A stretch of DNA of 12,690 nucleotides, from the NCBI GenBank assembly GCA_937902565.1, contig CALFMX010000192.1:1-12690 (forward strand), in the 5' to 3' direction. Position 1 is the stretch's first letter; each line of letters opens with the position of its first letter. Positions 1-5,479 of the stretch are shown piece after piece. The notes beneath the pieces were generated by a model. That model did not search any database and was not told the DNA's origin. It was given only the letters and a program-made list of their open reading frames with translations. The stretch comes from an uncultured Spirochaetales bacterium. Lineage in GTDB: Bacteria; Spirochaetota; Spirochaetia; Sphaerochaetales; Sphaerochaetaceae. The position numbers and the translations under genes were made by a program.

Positions 1-2
1 AT

Positions 3-113
3 GCCGGGACGGGGAAGAGCACCATGCTGGGTGTCGCCCGCGCGGCGTGGGAAGAAGCCGGGTATCGGGTGCGTGGAGCGGCGTTGTCGGGGATTGCGGC
101 GGAAGGGCTGGAG
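3..113 (+). CDS. traA: Ti-type conjugative relaxase TraA, internal fragment
   Basis: This is an internal piece of about 37 codons in frame 3, open at the left edge. It reads [16 protein letters not shown] and continues to [13 protein letters not shown]. The first part is the Walker A (P-loop) of the RecD-like helicase domain of TraA/MobA-type relaxases; the two bases before it (at) fit the usual Tyr before AGTGKST. TraA nicks the origin of transfer and unwinds plasmid DNA during conjugation in alphaproteobacteria such as Rhizobiales and sphingomonads. The match stops sharply at about 113, where the family would continue with a Gly/Ser-rich stretch. After that the frame runs into unrelated residues and a stop at about 144. 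No relaxase domain or partner gene is present. The family call is from recognised motifs; the break is inferred as an artificial join, not a natural truncation. Confidence 0.6.
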
Positions 114-118
114 CCTTC
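108..118. other. Probable chimeric join 1 (proteobacterial traA to main block)
   Basis: TraA similarity in frame 3 ends at about 113, and an unrelated reading frame (frame 2) that ends in a normal C-terminus becomes meaningful from about 116. No mobile-element end or target-site duplication is visible. The exact base cannot be fixed from one sequence. Confidence 0.5.
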
Positions 119-208
119 GAGATCAACGCCGAATCGATCTCCTTGATGCACTCCCACCGGGTGGGGGGCGTCCTCACCTACACCCCCATAGCAGTGCGCC
201 CCCTCTGA
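116..208 (+). CDS. Unidentified protein, C-terminal tail only
   Basis: About 30 codons in frame 2 starting [16 protein letters not shown] and ending [10 protein letters not shown], then TGA at 206-208. The residues are well mixed and protein-like, and the stop lies about 50 bases before the methyltransferase gene on the same strand, so this is most likely the end of the preceding gene of the main block. The rest is lost at the join near 113-116. Upstream codons in this frame are open but read as nonsense because they belong to the traA fragment in another frame. I do not recognise the family. It may be only an out-of-frame remnant. Confidence 0.35.
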   Translation, partial: FEINAESISLMHSHRVGGVLTYTPIAVRPL

Positions 209-225
209 CGGTCGTCCACCTCGCC

Positions 226-254
226 TTGAGCCCTTTCCCCTTTGATGGTATCGT
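226..254 (+). promoter_or_regulatory. Candidate promoter placing the transcript start at the methyltransferase ATG
   Basis: TTGAGC (226-231), a 17-base spacer and TATCGT (249-254); each hexamer matches the sigma-70 consensus at 4 of 6. Six bases then separate it from ATG 261, so a start 7 bases after the -10 would fall on the A of the ATG. No Shine-Dalgarno sequence is visible. Weak on its own; see the same geometry at 1032-1060 and 5391-5419. Confidence 0.3.
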
Positions 255-260
255 TTGGAT

Positions 261-1037
261 ATGGAAGAATTTGTTGAGCAGAACGCAAAGGCCTGGGATC
301 ACCTCGTCGAGAAGGGGAACATCTGGACCGATGGCATCACCGATGAGCAGGCAGATGCAGCGAAGCGGGGTGAACTCGATATGGTCCTCTCCCCCTTCAA
401 GCGCGTCAAGGCCTCCTGGCTCGGCGATGTCAGGGGCAAGGAGGTCCTCGCCCTGGCCGCCGGAGGCGGGCAGCAGGGTCCCCTCCTCGCCCTGGCCGGT
501 GCCTCGGTCACCGTCTTCGATGCCAGCACCCGGCAACTTGAACAGGACCGACGCTACAATGAGAAGCTGGGCATCGAGACCACCCTGGTGCGCGGCGATA
601 TGAGAGACCTCTCCATCTTTGAGGATGCATCCTTCGACCTCGTCTACAATCCCACCTCCACCTGTTACATCGACAGTGTCAGGGAGATGTACAGCCACGT
701 CTACCGCATCCTGAAGCCGGGCTCCTACTTCCTCACCTCAGTGACCAACCCGGTGCTCTACCTCTTTGACGAGGAGCGGGCGCTGAAGAACAAGCTCAAG
801 ATCAAGTACACCATCCCCTACTCGGGGCTCAAGAGCCCCAAGAAGCGGCAGGTGGAGCGTCGGCTCAAAGGCAACGATACCATCGAGTTCAGCCATACGC
901 TCAACGACCTGCTCGGCGGCATCACCGACAGCGGATTCCTCATCCAGGACATCTACAGCGATGGCAGCGGGTTTTACATGATGGACAGCTTCATCCACGA
1001 CTGCCACCTCGCCATTCGAGCCTACAAGAGCTTGTAG
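261..1037 (+). CDS. Class I SAM-dependent methyltransferase
   Basis: A predicted cytosolic methyltransferase of 258 residues using S-adenosylmethionine; the substrate is unknown. Motif I is at about residues 62-74 (VLALAAGGGQQG), followed by the acidic end of strand 2 (VTVFDAS, about 83-89), the motif II region RGDMRDL (111-117), and FDLVYNPTSTCYI (about 125-137) leading to LKPG (151-154), the usual methyltransferase motif III region. The GGGQQGP form of motif I is typical of a group of stand-alone methyltransferases in Firmicutes and spirochaetes. A TTG two codons upstream (255) is also in frame; I chose ATG 261 because the protein then begins MEEFVEQNAKAWD, as I expect for the family. There is no clear ribosome binding site for either start, and a possible leaderless promoter lies directly upstream. 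The next gene follows after 29 bases. Family call secure, target not. Confidence 0.88.
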   Translation: MEEFVEQNAKAWDHLVEKGNIWTDGITDEQADAAKRGELDMVLSPFKRVKASWLGDVRGKEVLALAAGGGQQGPLLALAGASVTVFDASTRQLEQDRRYNEKLGIETTLVRGDMRDLSIFEDASFDLVYNPTSTCYIDSVREMYSHVYRILKPGSYFLTSVTNPVLYLFDEERALKNKLKIKYTIPYSGLKSPKKRQVERRLKGNDTIEFSHTLNDLLGGITDSGFLIQDIYSDGSGFYMMDSFIHDCHLAIRAYKSL

Positions 1038-1060
1038 CTGAGGGAAAGGCCTCTTATACT
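1032..1060 (+). promoter_or_regulatory. Candidate leaderless-type promoter for the TPR-like gene
   Basis: A strong -10, TATACT (1055-1060, 5 of 6), stands 17 bases after TTGTAG (1032-1037, 3 of 6). The gap from the -10 to ATG 1067 is six bases, so transcription would start on the ATG itself. The only purine-rich stretches (AGGG 1041-1044, AAAGG 1045-1049) are 17 or more bases upstream of the ATG, too far for a normal ribosome binding site. The -35 overlaps the stop codon of the methyltransferase gene. Confidence 0.45.
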
Positions 1061-1066
1061 TGACGT

Positions 1067-1903
1067 ATGGAGAACTACTTTGCCCGATTGCTGCTGACCA
1101 GCGAGATGGACGATCCCCCCTACTTCGCCAAGGTCCACCAGGAGATTGCCGACCTTGAGAAGAAGCGGGTCGCCCACTTCAATGCCCATGGTCCCTTCAA
1201 CCAGGAGTACATCCTCCTGCTCACCGAGCTCAATGCCGCCTACACCCGGGCCCATGATACCGAGCGTGAGGTGGAGGTGGCCCAGCACATCTACCAGAGT
1301 TGCCAGGCCCTCAACGGCGAAGAGGATGAGCTGACCCTCGAGGCCCTCATCGCCCTCGCCTTCTCATACCTCGATGACCTCCAGTTCGAGGAGGCGCAAT
1401 CGATCGCCACGATGCTCCTGCGCCTCGACTGGGGCACGGACGACGGGCCCGGCTACGACCTCTACATCGACGCCCTCTCCCTGCAGGCGGACATCAAGCA
1501 TGCCAAGAAGGAGTGGAACGATGAGCTGACCCTGCGCACCCATATCCTGGCCCTCCTTTCCGAGCTGACCGGCTCGTCAAGCAACCAGACCATCATGGCA
1601 CGCCTTGCCATGGGGATCTGCCTCGAGAAGCAGCAGCGCTACAAGGAGGCACTCGACCACTACCTGGTGGTGCGCTCCTACCTTGACTACGAGACCGAGT
1701 ACGCCACCGAGGCGGAGAAGATCGGCCTGATGGTCCACATCGGCCGCTGCTATCGCAAGATGGGGAACCTCGAAGACTCCCGGGTCATCTACTCCTGGGC
1801 CCATCGCCATGCGACCAAGCACTTCGGCCAAGCGAGTACCCTCTCACGCAAGCTCCGCTCCCTGGTCATGGTCTTCGACCAGCACAAACCCAATTCCCTA
1901 TAA
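1067..1903 (+). CDS. TPR-like helical repeat protein
   Basis: A 278-residue soluble protein with no signal peptide or membrane segment. Helix pairs with TPR character are visible, for example ALAFSYLDDLQFEEAQSIA (about 92-110), GICLEKQQRYKEALDHYLVV (about 187-206) and HIGRCYRKMGNLEDSRVIYS (about 227-246). The spacing and the clustered Tyr/His residues resemble kinesin-light-chain-type TPRs, which usually act as protein-binding scaffolds. No catalytic motif is seen. The gene lies 29 bases after the methyltransferase gene in the same direction and may be co-transcribed, but a good -10 sits six bases before its ATG, suggesting its own leaderless transcript. The partner is unknown. The fold is inferred by eye; a profile search would show how many repeats it has. 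Confidence 0.7.
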   Translation: MENYFARLLLTSEMDDPPYFAKVHQEIADLEKKRVAHFNAHGPFNQEYILLLTELNAAYTRAHDTEREVEVAQHIYQSCQALNGEEDELTLEALIALAFSYLDDLQFEEAQSIATMLLRLDWGTDDGPGYDLYIDALSLQADIKHAKKEWNDELTLRTHILALLSELTGSSSNQTIMARLAMGICLEKQQRYKEALDHYLVVRSYLDYETEYATEAEKIGLMVHIGRCYRKMGNLEDSRVIYSWAHRHATKHFGQASTLSRKLRSLVMVFDQHKPNSL

Positions 1904-1915
1904 TTTTACTGGGTA

Positions 1916-1945
1916 TTGACGCACCTCCTGCTTAGTGGCCATACT
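1916..1945 (+). promoter_or_regulatory. Candidate sigma-70 promoter of the flavodoxin gene
   Basis: TTGACG (1916-1921, 5 of 6) and CATACT (1940-1945, 4 of 6) are separated by 18 bases. The expected start, about 1952, falls inside the palindrome at 1951-1968 and leaves a leader of about 60 bases before the GTG at 2015. The 111-base gap between genes holds this promoter, the palindrome and the ribosome binding site. Confidence 0.5.
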
Positions 1946-1950
1946 ATAGG

Positions 1951-1968
1951 TGTTAGTATGAGCTAACA
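1951..1968. promoter_or_regulatory. Palindromic candidate operator at the flavodoxin transcription start
   Basis: TGTTAG (1951-1956), a 6-base spacer and CTAACA (1963-1968) form a perfect 6-bp inverted repeat, 5 bases downstream of the -10. This is where a repressor dimer would block initiation. There is no T-run, so it is not a terminator. No regulator gene in the window can be assigned to it. Confidence 0.4.
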
Positions 1969-2014
1969 TTCACAGAGACCGCTTCACATTGGAGCGCCAT
2001 AGAAGGATGGAACC

Positions 2015-2440
2015 GTGAAAAAGATTGCCATAGTCTACTATAGTGGAACCGGGAACACCGCCCTCATGGCCGATGCCATCAAAGAGGGGGTCGAAGGGGC
2101 CGGCTCCTCCGCCAAGAAGATCAGTGCAGGGCTCTTCGGCCCTGATATGCTCGATAGCTACGACGCTTTTGCCTTCGGCTGCCCGGCCAGCGGGGCGGAA
2201 ACCCTTGAGGAGGATGTCTTTGAGCCGATGTTCACCAGCCTCCTTCCACACCTTTCAGGCAAGCGTGTCGCCCTCTTCGGCTCCTACGGTTGGGGTGATG
2301 GTGAGTGGATGAGAAACTGGGAGGCAGAGGTCAGGGCAAGCGGTGCCATCCTGGCAGGCGAGAGCCTGATAGCAGAAGACACCCCCGATGAGGCTGCCCT
2401 CCAGGCGGCTCACCTCCTCGGACGCGCCCTCTCAGAGTAG
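2015..2440 (+). CDS. Short-chain flavodoxin
   Basis: A 141-residue FMN-binding electron carrier of the cytosol, expected to shuttle low-potential electrons between redox enzymes, often in place of ferredoxin. The phosphate-binding loop SGTGNT is at residues 10-15 after the first strand (KKIAIVYY). FGCPASGAETLEE (54-66) forms the loop on one face of the flavin and GSYGWGDGEWM (89-99) the aromatic loop on the other, with Tyr91 and Trp93 placed to stack on the isoalloxazine. The length matches short-chain clostridial-type flavodoxins. The start is GTG, chosen because MKKIAIVYYSGTGNT is the standard beginning and AAGGA (2003-2007) lies 7 bases upstream. It forms a single-gene unit with its own promoter, palindrome and terminator, so expression is probably regulated separately, as is common where flavodoxin responds to iron or redox state; that last point is inference. 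Confidence 0.93.
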   Translation: MKKIAIVYYSGTGNTALMADAIKEGVEGAGSSAKKISAGLFGPDMLDSYDAFAFGCPASGAETLEEDVFEPMFTSLLPHLSGKRVALFGSYGWGDGEWMRNWEAEVRASGAILAGESLIAEDTPDEAALQAAHLLGRALSE

Positions 2441-2458
2441 AAAATCACAGAGCCGATC

Positions 2459-2498
2459 ACACGCCATCTTGATCTCAAGGTGGCGTGTTTCTTTTTTT
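2459..2498 (+). terminator. Rho-independent terminator after flavodoxin
   Basis: ACACGCCATCTTGA (2459-2472) pairs with TCAAGGTGGCGTGT (2475-2488) over up to 14 bp with one G-U pair; in practice the innermost pairs open into a loop. TTTCTTTTTTT (2488-2498) follows immediately. It starts about 18 bases after the flavodoxin stop. Confidence 0.92.
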
Positions 2499-2517
2499 AC
2501 CACGCGTGCCATCCATC

Positions 2518-2546
2518 TTGCAGAGATCCTCTTTCAATGATACTAT
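2518..2546 (+). promoter_or_regulatory. Candidate promoter of the SPFH / ribbon-helix-helix operon
   Basis: TTGCAG (2518-2523) and TACTAT (2541-2546), each 4 of 6 to consensus, are separated by 17 bases. The expected start is about 2553, the first base of the palindrome at 2553-2569, giving a leader of about 35 bases. The position directly after the flavodoxin terminator supports an independent unit. Confidence 0.5.
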
Positions 2547-2552
2547 CTAGAT

Positions 2553-2569
2553 GATATCATATTGATATC
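2553..2569. promoter_or_regulatory. Palindromic candidate operator before the SPFH gene
   Basis: GATATCA (2553-2559), TAT, TGATATC (2563-2569) is a perfect 7-bp inverted repeat with a 3-base centre, six bases after the -10 and just before the ribosome binding site. The size suits a small dimeric repressor. The ribbon-helix-helix protein encoded at 3596-3778 in the same unit is an obvious but unproven candidate ligand. Confidence 0.45.
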
Positions 2570-2587
2570 TTAATTCAGGAGGTCATT

Positions 2588-3592
2588 ATGAACACAAACA
2601 CAGTGGTCGAGGAGAAGATCCTCGCCAAAAAACCTAATGGGCTTGCAGTCCTTGTCAGCAACACCATCCTTCTCCTCTTGTGCATTGGAGTGATGGTCTG
2701 GGCCTTCATCGCCCTCACCCCCTCCCCCCTGATGGTTTTCCTGCTCATCATCACCATGCTCTACGCCTTCATCATCGGCCCGATCATCTACATCGGCCTC
2801 AAGGTCATCAAACCCAACGAGGCGATCGTCCTCACCCTCTTCGGCCGCTACCTGGGGACCATCAAGAGCGAGGGCTTCTACTGGGTCCACCCCTTCGCCT
2901 CAGCGGTCGTCCCCGTCGCCTCCTCCGATTTCTCCCCCTCATCCGGAAAGGTGGAGTTGAAGCGTGAACAGGCCAAGCCGAGCGGGGCCGCCTCCTTTCA
3001 GATGCCCAATCGCAAGATCTCCCTCAAGGCAACGACGTTGAACAACGACAAGCAAAAAGTCAATGACGCCCTCGGCAACCCCATCATCATCGGGGTGGTA
3101 GTCGTCTGGCGGGTCATCAACACGGCCAAGGCGGTCTTCAACGTGGAGAACTACATCGAATACCTCTCCATTCAGTGTGATGCCGCCCTGCGCAATGTGG
3201 TGCGCAACTACCCCTACGATAGCGAGAATGATGAGAACTCCCTGCGCGGTTCGGCAAGCGAGGTAGCAGGGAAGCTTGCCGAGGAGCTGCAGGGCAAGGT
3301 CGATAGCGCCGGCCTCGAGATCATGGAAGCGAGGATCACCCACCTCTCCTACGCCCCGGAGATCGCCGCGGCGATGCTGCAGCGCCAGCAGGCCAGTGCC
3401 ATCATCGCAGCACGGCAGAAGATCGTCGAAGGGGCGGTCGGCATGGTCGAGATGGCCCTCACCCAGCTGAGCGAAGGGGACCTGGTCGACCTCGATGAGG
3501 AGCGCAAGGCCAATATGGTGAGCAACCTGCTGGTGGTGCTCTGCGGCAACCGTGATGTCCAGCCGATCGTCAACAGCGGGAGCCTCTATTAG
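2588..3592 (+). CDS. SPFH/band 7 (stomatin-prohibitin-like) membrane protein
   Basis: A 334-residue protein with two hydrophobic segments near the N-terminus (about residues 19-43 and 48-73), then an SPFH domain beginning [17 protein letters not shown] (about 74-90) with GFYWVHPF (96-103). The domain runs to about residue 270, ending in a helical part rich in Ala, Glu and Gln ([20 protein letters not shown]), typical of the oligomerising helix of these proteins. SPFH proteins assemble into membrane rings or scaffolds and recruit proteases or organise membrane microdomains; the partner here is not known. An ideal AGGAGGT (2577-2583) precedes the ATG by 4 bases, the strongest ribosome binding site in the window. 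The ribbon-helix-helix gene follows after 3 bases. The two-helix N-terminus with a long C-terminal helix matches SPFH proteins of Clostridia and spirochaetes that carry the same small downstream gene. Confidence 0.92.
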   Translation: MNTNTVVEEKILAKKPNGLAVLVSNTILLLLCIGVMVWAFIALTPSPLMVFLLIITMLYAFIIGPIIYIGLKVIKPNEAIVLTLFGRYLGTIKSEGFYWVHPFASAVVPVASSDFSPSSGKVELKREQAKPSGAASFQMPNRKISLKATTLNNDKQKVNDALGNPIIIGVVVVWRVINTAKAVFNVENYIEYLSIQCDAALRNVVRNYPYDSENDENSLRGSASEVAGKLAEELQGKVDSAGLEIMEARITHLSYAPEIAAAMLQRQQASAIIAARQKIVEGAVGMVEMALTQLSEGDLVDLDEERKANMVSNLLVVLCGNRDVQPIVNSGSLY

Positions 3593-3595
3593 GCC

Positions 3596-3778
3596 ATGGC
3601 TGATACCAAGAACGAGCGAAAGCAGATCCTGCTGCGCCTCTCCCCCGCCCTCTGGGAGGAGTTGGCGCGCTGGGCGGAGGATGACTTTCGCTCGATCAAT
3701 GGCCAGATTGAATTCCTGCTCACCGAGAGTGTCAGGAGAAGGCGCAAGAAGGAGATCCCCCAGAGCGAGGAGGAGTGA
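3596..3778 (+). CDS. Arc-like ribbon-helix-helix DNA-binding protein
   Basis: A 60-residue protein. QILLRLSPALWEELARWAED (about 10-29) followed by SINGQIEFLLTESVRRRR matches the Arc/MetJ ribbon-helix-helix fold: a short strand with alternating residues (ILLRLS), helix A, a turn with Ser-x-Asn-Gly, and helix B. Such proteins dimerise and read DNA with the paired strands. The tail is highly charged (RRRRKKEIPQSEEE). Only three bases separate it from the SPFH stop codon, with GGAG about 12 bases before the ATG, so it is probably translated by coupling from the SPFH message. Some ribbon-helix-helix proteins are antitoxins, but no toxin gene is adjacent. It could regulate its own operon through the palindrome at 2553-2569; this is inference. 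Confidence 0.85.
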   Translation: MADTKNERKQILLRLSPALWEELARWAEDDFRSINGQIEFLLTESVRRRRKKEIPQSEEE

Positions 3779-3784
3779 TAGCGC

Positions 3785-4546
3785 CTACTTCCACAGGTAC
3801 GCTGTGGCGCGCTTGCCCATGATCTGGTCGTCGAAGATCACGGTACCCGCCCTCTGGGCAAGGCCGGCACAGATGTGGAGGCTGAGCAGGTGCTCCTCAC
3901 GTGGATGGCAGTAACGGGCGTTGGGGGCTGCCTCCCAATTGAGGAGCAACTCCCGCTGCCTCGCGGGATCTTCGGTTGTGCACGCACTGATCAAATACTC
4001 CTGAAACTCACTGTTCATCTTCCCGTCATCGCGGCCGAAGGCGCGCATGTTATGGAATGAGAAGCCACTGCCGATGAAGAGGATCTCCTCGTCCAGCAAC
4101 GGCCTGAGTGCCTCACCCAGGCGGTAGTGCGCCCCTGCATCGAGGGAGGAGAGCTGGCTGACCTGGACGACGGGGATCGTCGCCTCGGGAAAGGAGAGCA
4201 TGAGCGGGATGAAGACGCCGTGGTCCCAGCCCCGTCCTCGTTGCTCCTCCCCTCCAAGCAGGGCCAGTATGCGCTTTGAGAGCGCCACATCACCCTTGAT
4301 CGGGTAGTCGACATCATAGGAGTTGCTGGGAAAGCCGTAGTAGTCGTAGTAGAGACCCGGCTCCTCATCGACGATGACATGGGGCCGCCTCTCCTCCCAG
4401 TGGGCCGAGAAGACCACGATCGCCTTGGGCCTCGGTATTCGTGTGGGCAGGTCCTTCATGAACTCGACCATCCTCCGATGGCCTGCATCACCAAGGATCG
4501 GCAGGGGCCCTCCCCCGTGGCTCAGATAGACGATATGTGCGCTCAT
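3785..4546 (-). CDS. LigB/DODA-type extradiol ring-cleavage dioxygenase family protein (YgiD-like)
   Basis: A 253-residue cytosolic metal enzyme of the class III extradiol dioxygenase family, which includes plant DOPA 4,5-dioxygenase and E. coli YgiD. Candidate zinc or iron ligands are His10 (LSHGGGP), His49 (FSAHWEE) and His165 (SGFSFHN), with His109 (GWDHGVFIPL) and His214/His219 (HPREEHLL) as catalytic or additional ligands; all are in the usual order. The length fits the family (about 250-260). The real substrate is unknown; many members act on catechol-like compounds, and activity in an anaerobe is odd because the reaction needs oxygen. Its ATG overlaps the stop of the DUF72 gene by four bases (ATGA), with GGAGGG just upstream, so the two are co-translated. 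It is convergent with the ribbon-helix-helix gene with six bases between, and no terminator is visible there. Confidence 0.88.
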   Translation of the reverse strand: MSAHIVYLSHGGGPLPILGDAGHRRMVEFMKDLPTRIPRPKAIVVFSAHWEERRPHVIVDEEPGLYYDYYGFPSNSYDVDYPIKGDVALSKRILALLGGEEQRGRGWDHGVFIPLMLSFPEATIPVVQVSQLSSLDAGAHYRLGEALRPLLDEEILFIGSGFSFHNMRAFGRDDGKMNSEFQEYLISACTTEDPARQRELLLNWEAAPNARYCHPREEHLLSLHICAGLAQRAGTVIFDDQIMGKRATAYLWK

Positions 4547-5385
4547 ACTCCCTCCAGCATCCGCTTGAGCCGCTCTATGGTCAGCGGTGCACTTCCCTCA
4601 TAGTGGTTGTTCACATTCACATAGATCTCCTCTTCCCGCCCACCCAACAGGGAGGCAAGCGCTGAGAGCTCATCACTCTTCTCCTCGATGATGCGCGACC
4701 AATTCCCCCCGCTCTTCTTCTCGATGGCCCCCCGATCCTCGCCGTGGAGACGGATGCAGAGCGCCTCAAAGCCGCTCTGGAGGGCCTGGGCCACGGTGGG
4801 GATGAAATCATCCATCCAGTAGCCACTGAGGACTACCGGGGAGAGCCCCATCCCCTTGAGGCGCTCAAACCAGGTGCGCTCCATCCACCGGGGGTTGCGG
4901 ATCTCAACGGCCACCGCCACTGAATCGGGCAGGACGGCCGAGAAGGCGGCAAGGTGGGAGAGAAAGTGTTCACGATCGGTGAAGGCACTGCGGTTGAGGT
5001 AGGGAAACTGCAGGATGATGAGGCCGAGGCGGGAGGCAAGGGGGGCGAGGGTCTCGAGGAACTGGTAGAAGAGGTCGGGGCTGAGAAACCATCGGTTGGC
5101 CTCGCTCTTCGAGGCGTAGGCAAAGGGGCTGGTCAGGGCGTTGGGTGCCTTGACGGTGAAGCGGAACTCCTCGCCGACCTCCTCCCCGTAGGTCGAGACG
5201 ACACCGGGGTCAGGAAGGGCGACGCTGGTCTTGCCCAAGGAGTAGAACCACTGGTCGACTTCAACACTGCCATAGCGGCGCGCATACTGGGTAAGGAGCG
5301 GTTCCTCGCGTGCCGCTTCGTAGACCAGACCCTCCCAGGAGGGGTACTTCCACGAGCAGGTGCCGATGTAGAGGTTTCCAGCCAT
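4543..5385 (-). CDS. DUF72 (YecE-like) TIM-barrel protein
   Basis: A 280-residue member of the DUF72/YecE family, whose biochemical role is not established. Family signatures in order: YIGTCSWKYPSWEG (6-19), VEVDQWFYSL (41-50, the VEV-x-FY strand), FRFTVKAP (74-81), LGLIILQFPYL (120-130), VAVEIRNPRW (158-167) and the C-terminal VNVNNHYEGSAPLTI (256-270). The length is normal for the family. In this branch the usual Asn-Thr in the second strand is Asp-Gln (VDQWFY). No ribosome binding site precedes the ATG at 5385; a TAGAGT hexamer lies five bases upstream, so this may be a leaderless transcript. The gene follows the terminator of the malQ operon and leads into the dioxygenase gene with a 4-base overlap, so the pair forms a two-gene operon. 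Confidence 0.92.
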   Translation of the reverse strand: MAGNLYIGTCSWKYPSWEGLVYEAAREEPLLTQYARRYGSVEVDQWFYSLGKTSVALPDPGVVSTYGEEVGEEFRFTVKAPNALTSPFAYASKSEANRWFLSPDLFYQFLETLAPLASRLGLIILQFPYLNRSAFTDREHFLSHLAAFSAVLPDSVAVAVEIRNPRWMERTWFERLKGMGLSPVVLSGYWMDDFIPTVAQALQSGFEALCIRLHGEDRGAIEKKSGGNWSRIIEEKSDELSALASLLGGREEEIYVNVNNHYEGSAPLTIERLKRMLEGV

Positions 5386-5390
5386 GATTC

Positions 5391-5419
5391 ACTCTACCAA
5401 AGAGCAAAATAACACACAA
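5391..5419 (-). promoter_or_regulatory. Candidate leaderless-type promoter of the DUF72 / dioxygenase pair
   Basis: On the minus strand, TTGTGT (5419-5414), a 17-base spacer and TAGAGT (5396-5391, 4 of 6). Only five bases separate the -10 from the ATG at 5385. The -35 lies within the downstream arm of the malQ terminator hairpin. It repeats the geometry at 226-254 and 1032-1060. Confidence 0.35.
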
Positions 5420-5446
5420 GACCGGAGTCTCTCCAGCCTTGTGTGT
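5401..5446 (-). terminator. Rho-independent terminator of the sugar-uptake/malQ operon
   Basis: Read on the minus strand, 5446-5431 pairs with 5427-5412 in a 16-bp stem with two G-U pairs and a 3-base loop (5430-5428). The outer nine pairs (ACACACAAG / CTTGTGTGT) are perfect. The T-rich run TATTTTGCTCT follows. It starts about 33 bases after the malQ stop. Confidence 0.82.
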
Positions 5447-5479
5447 AGGAAGGGATATGATAACACCAGGTGGTGCATA

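Noticed and set aside
1..603. 200-residue plus-strand open frame from the first base
   Set aside because: It crosses the join near 113 and then overlaps the methyltransferase in another frame; its residues are Arg/Ser/Pro-rich nonsense. The real content is the frame-3 traA sliver and the frame-2 protein tail.
3596..3778. Toxin-antitoxin system built on the ribbon-helix-helix gene
   Set aside because: The following gene is convergent and is a dioxygenase family enzyme, and the preceding one is an SPFH protein; no toxin-like gene is adjacent.
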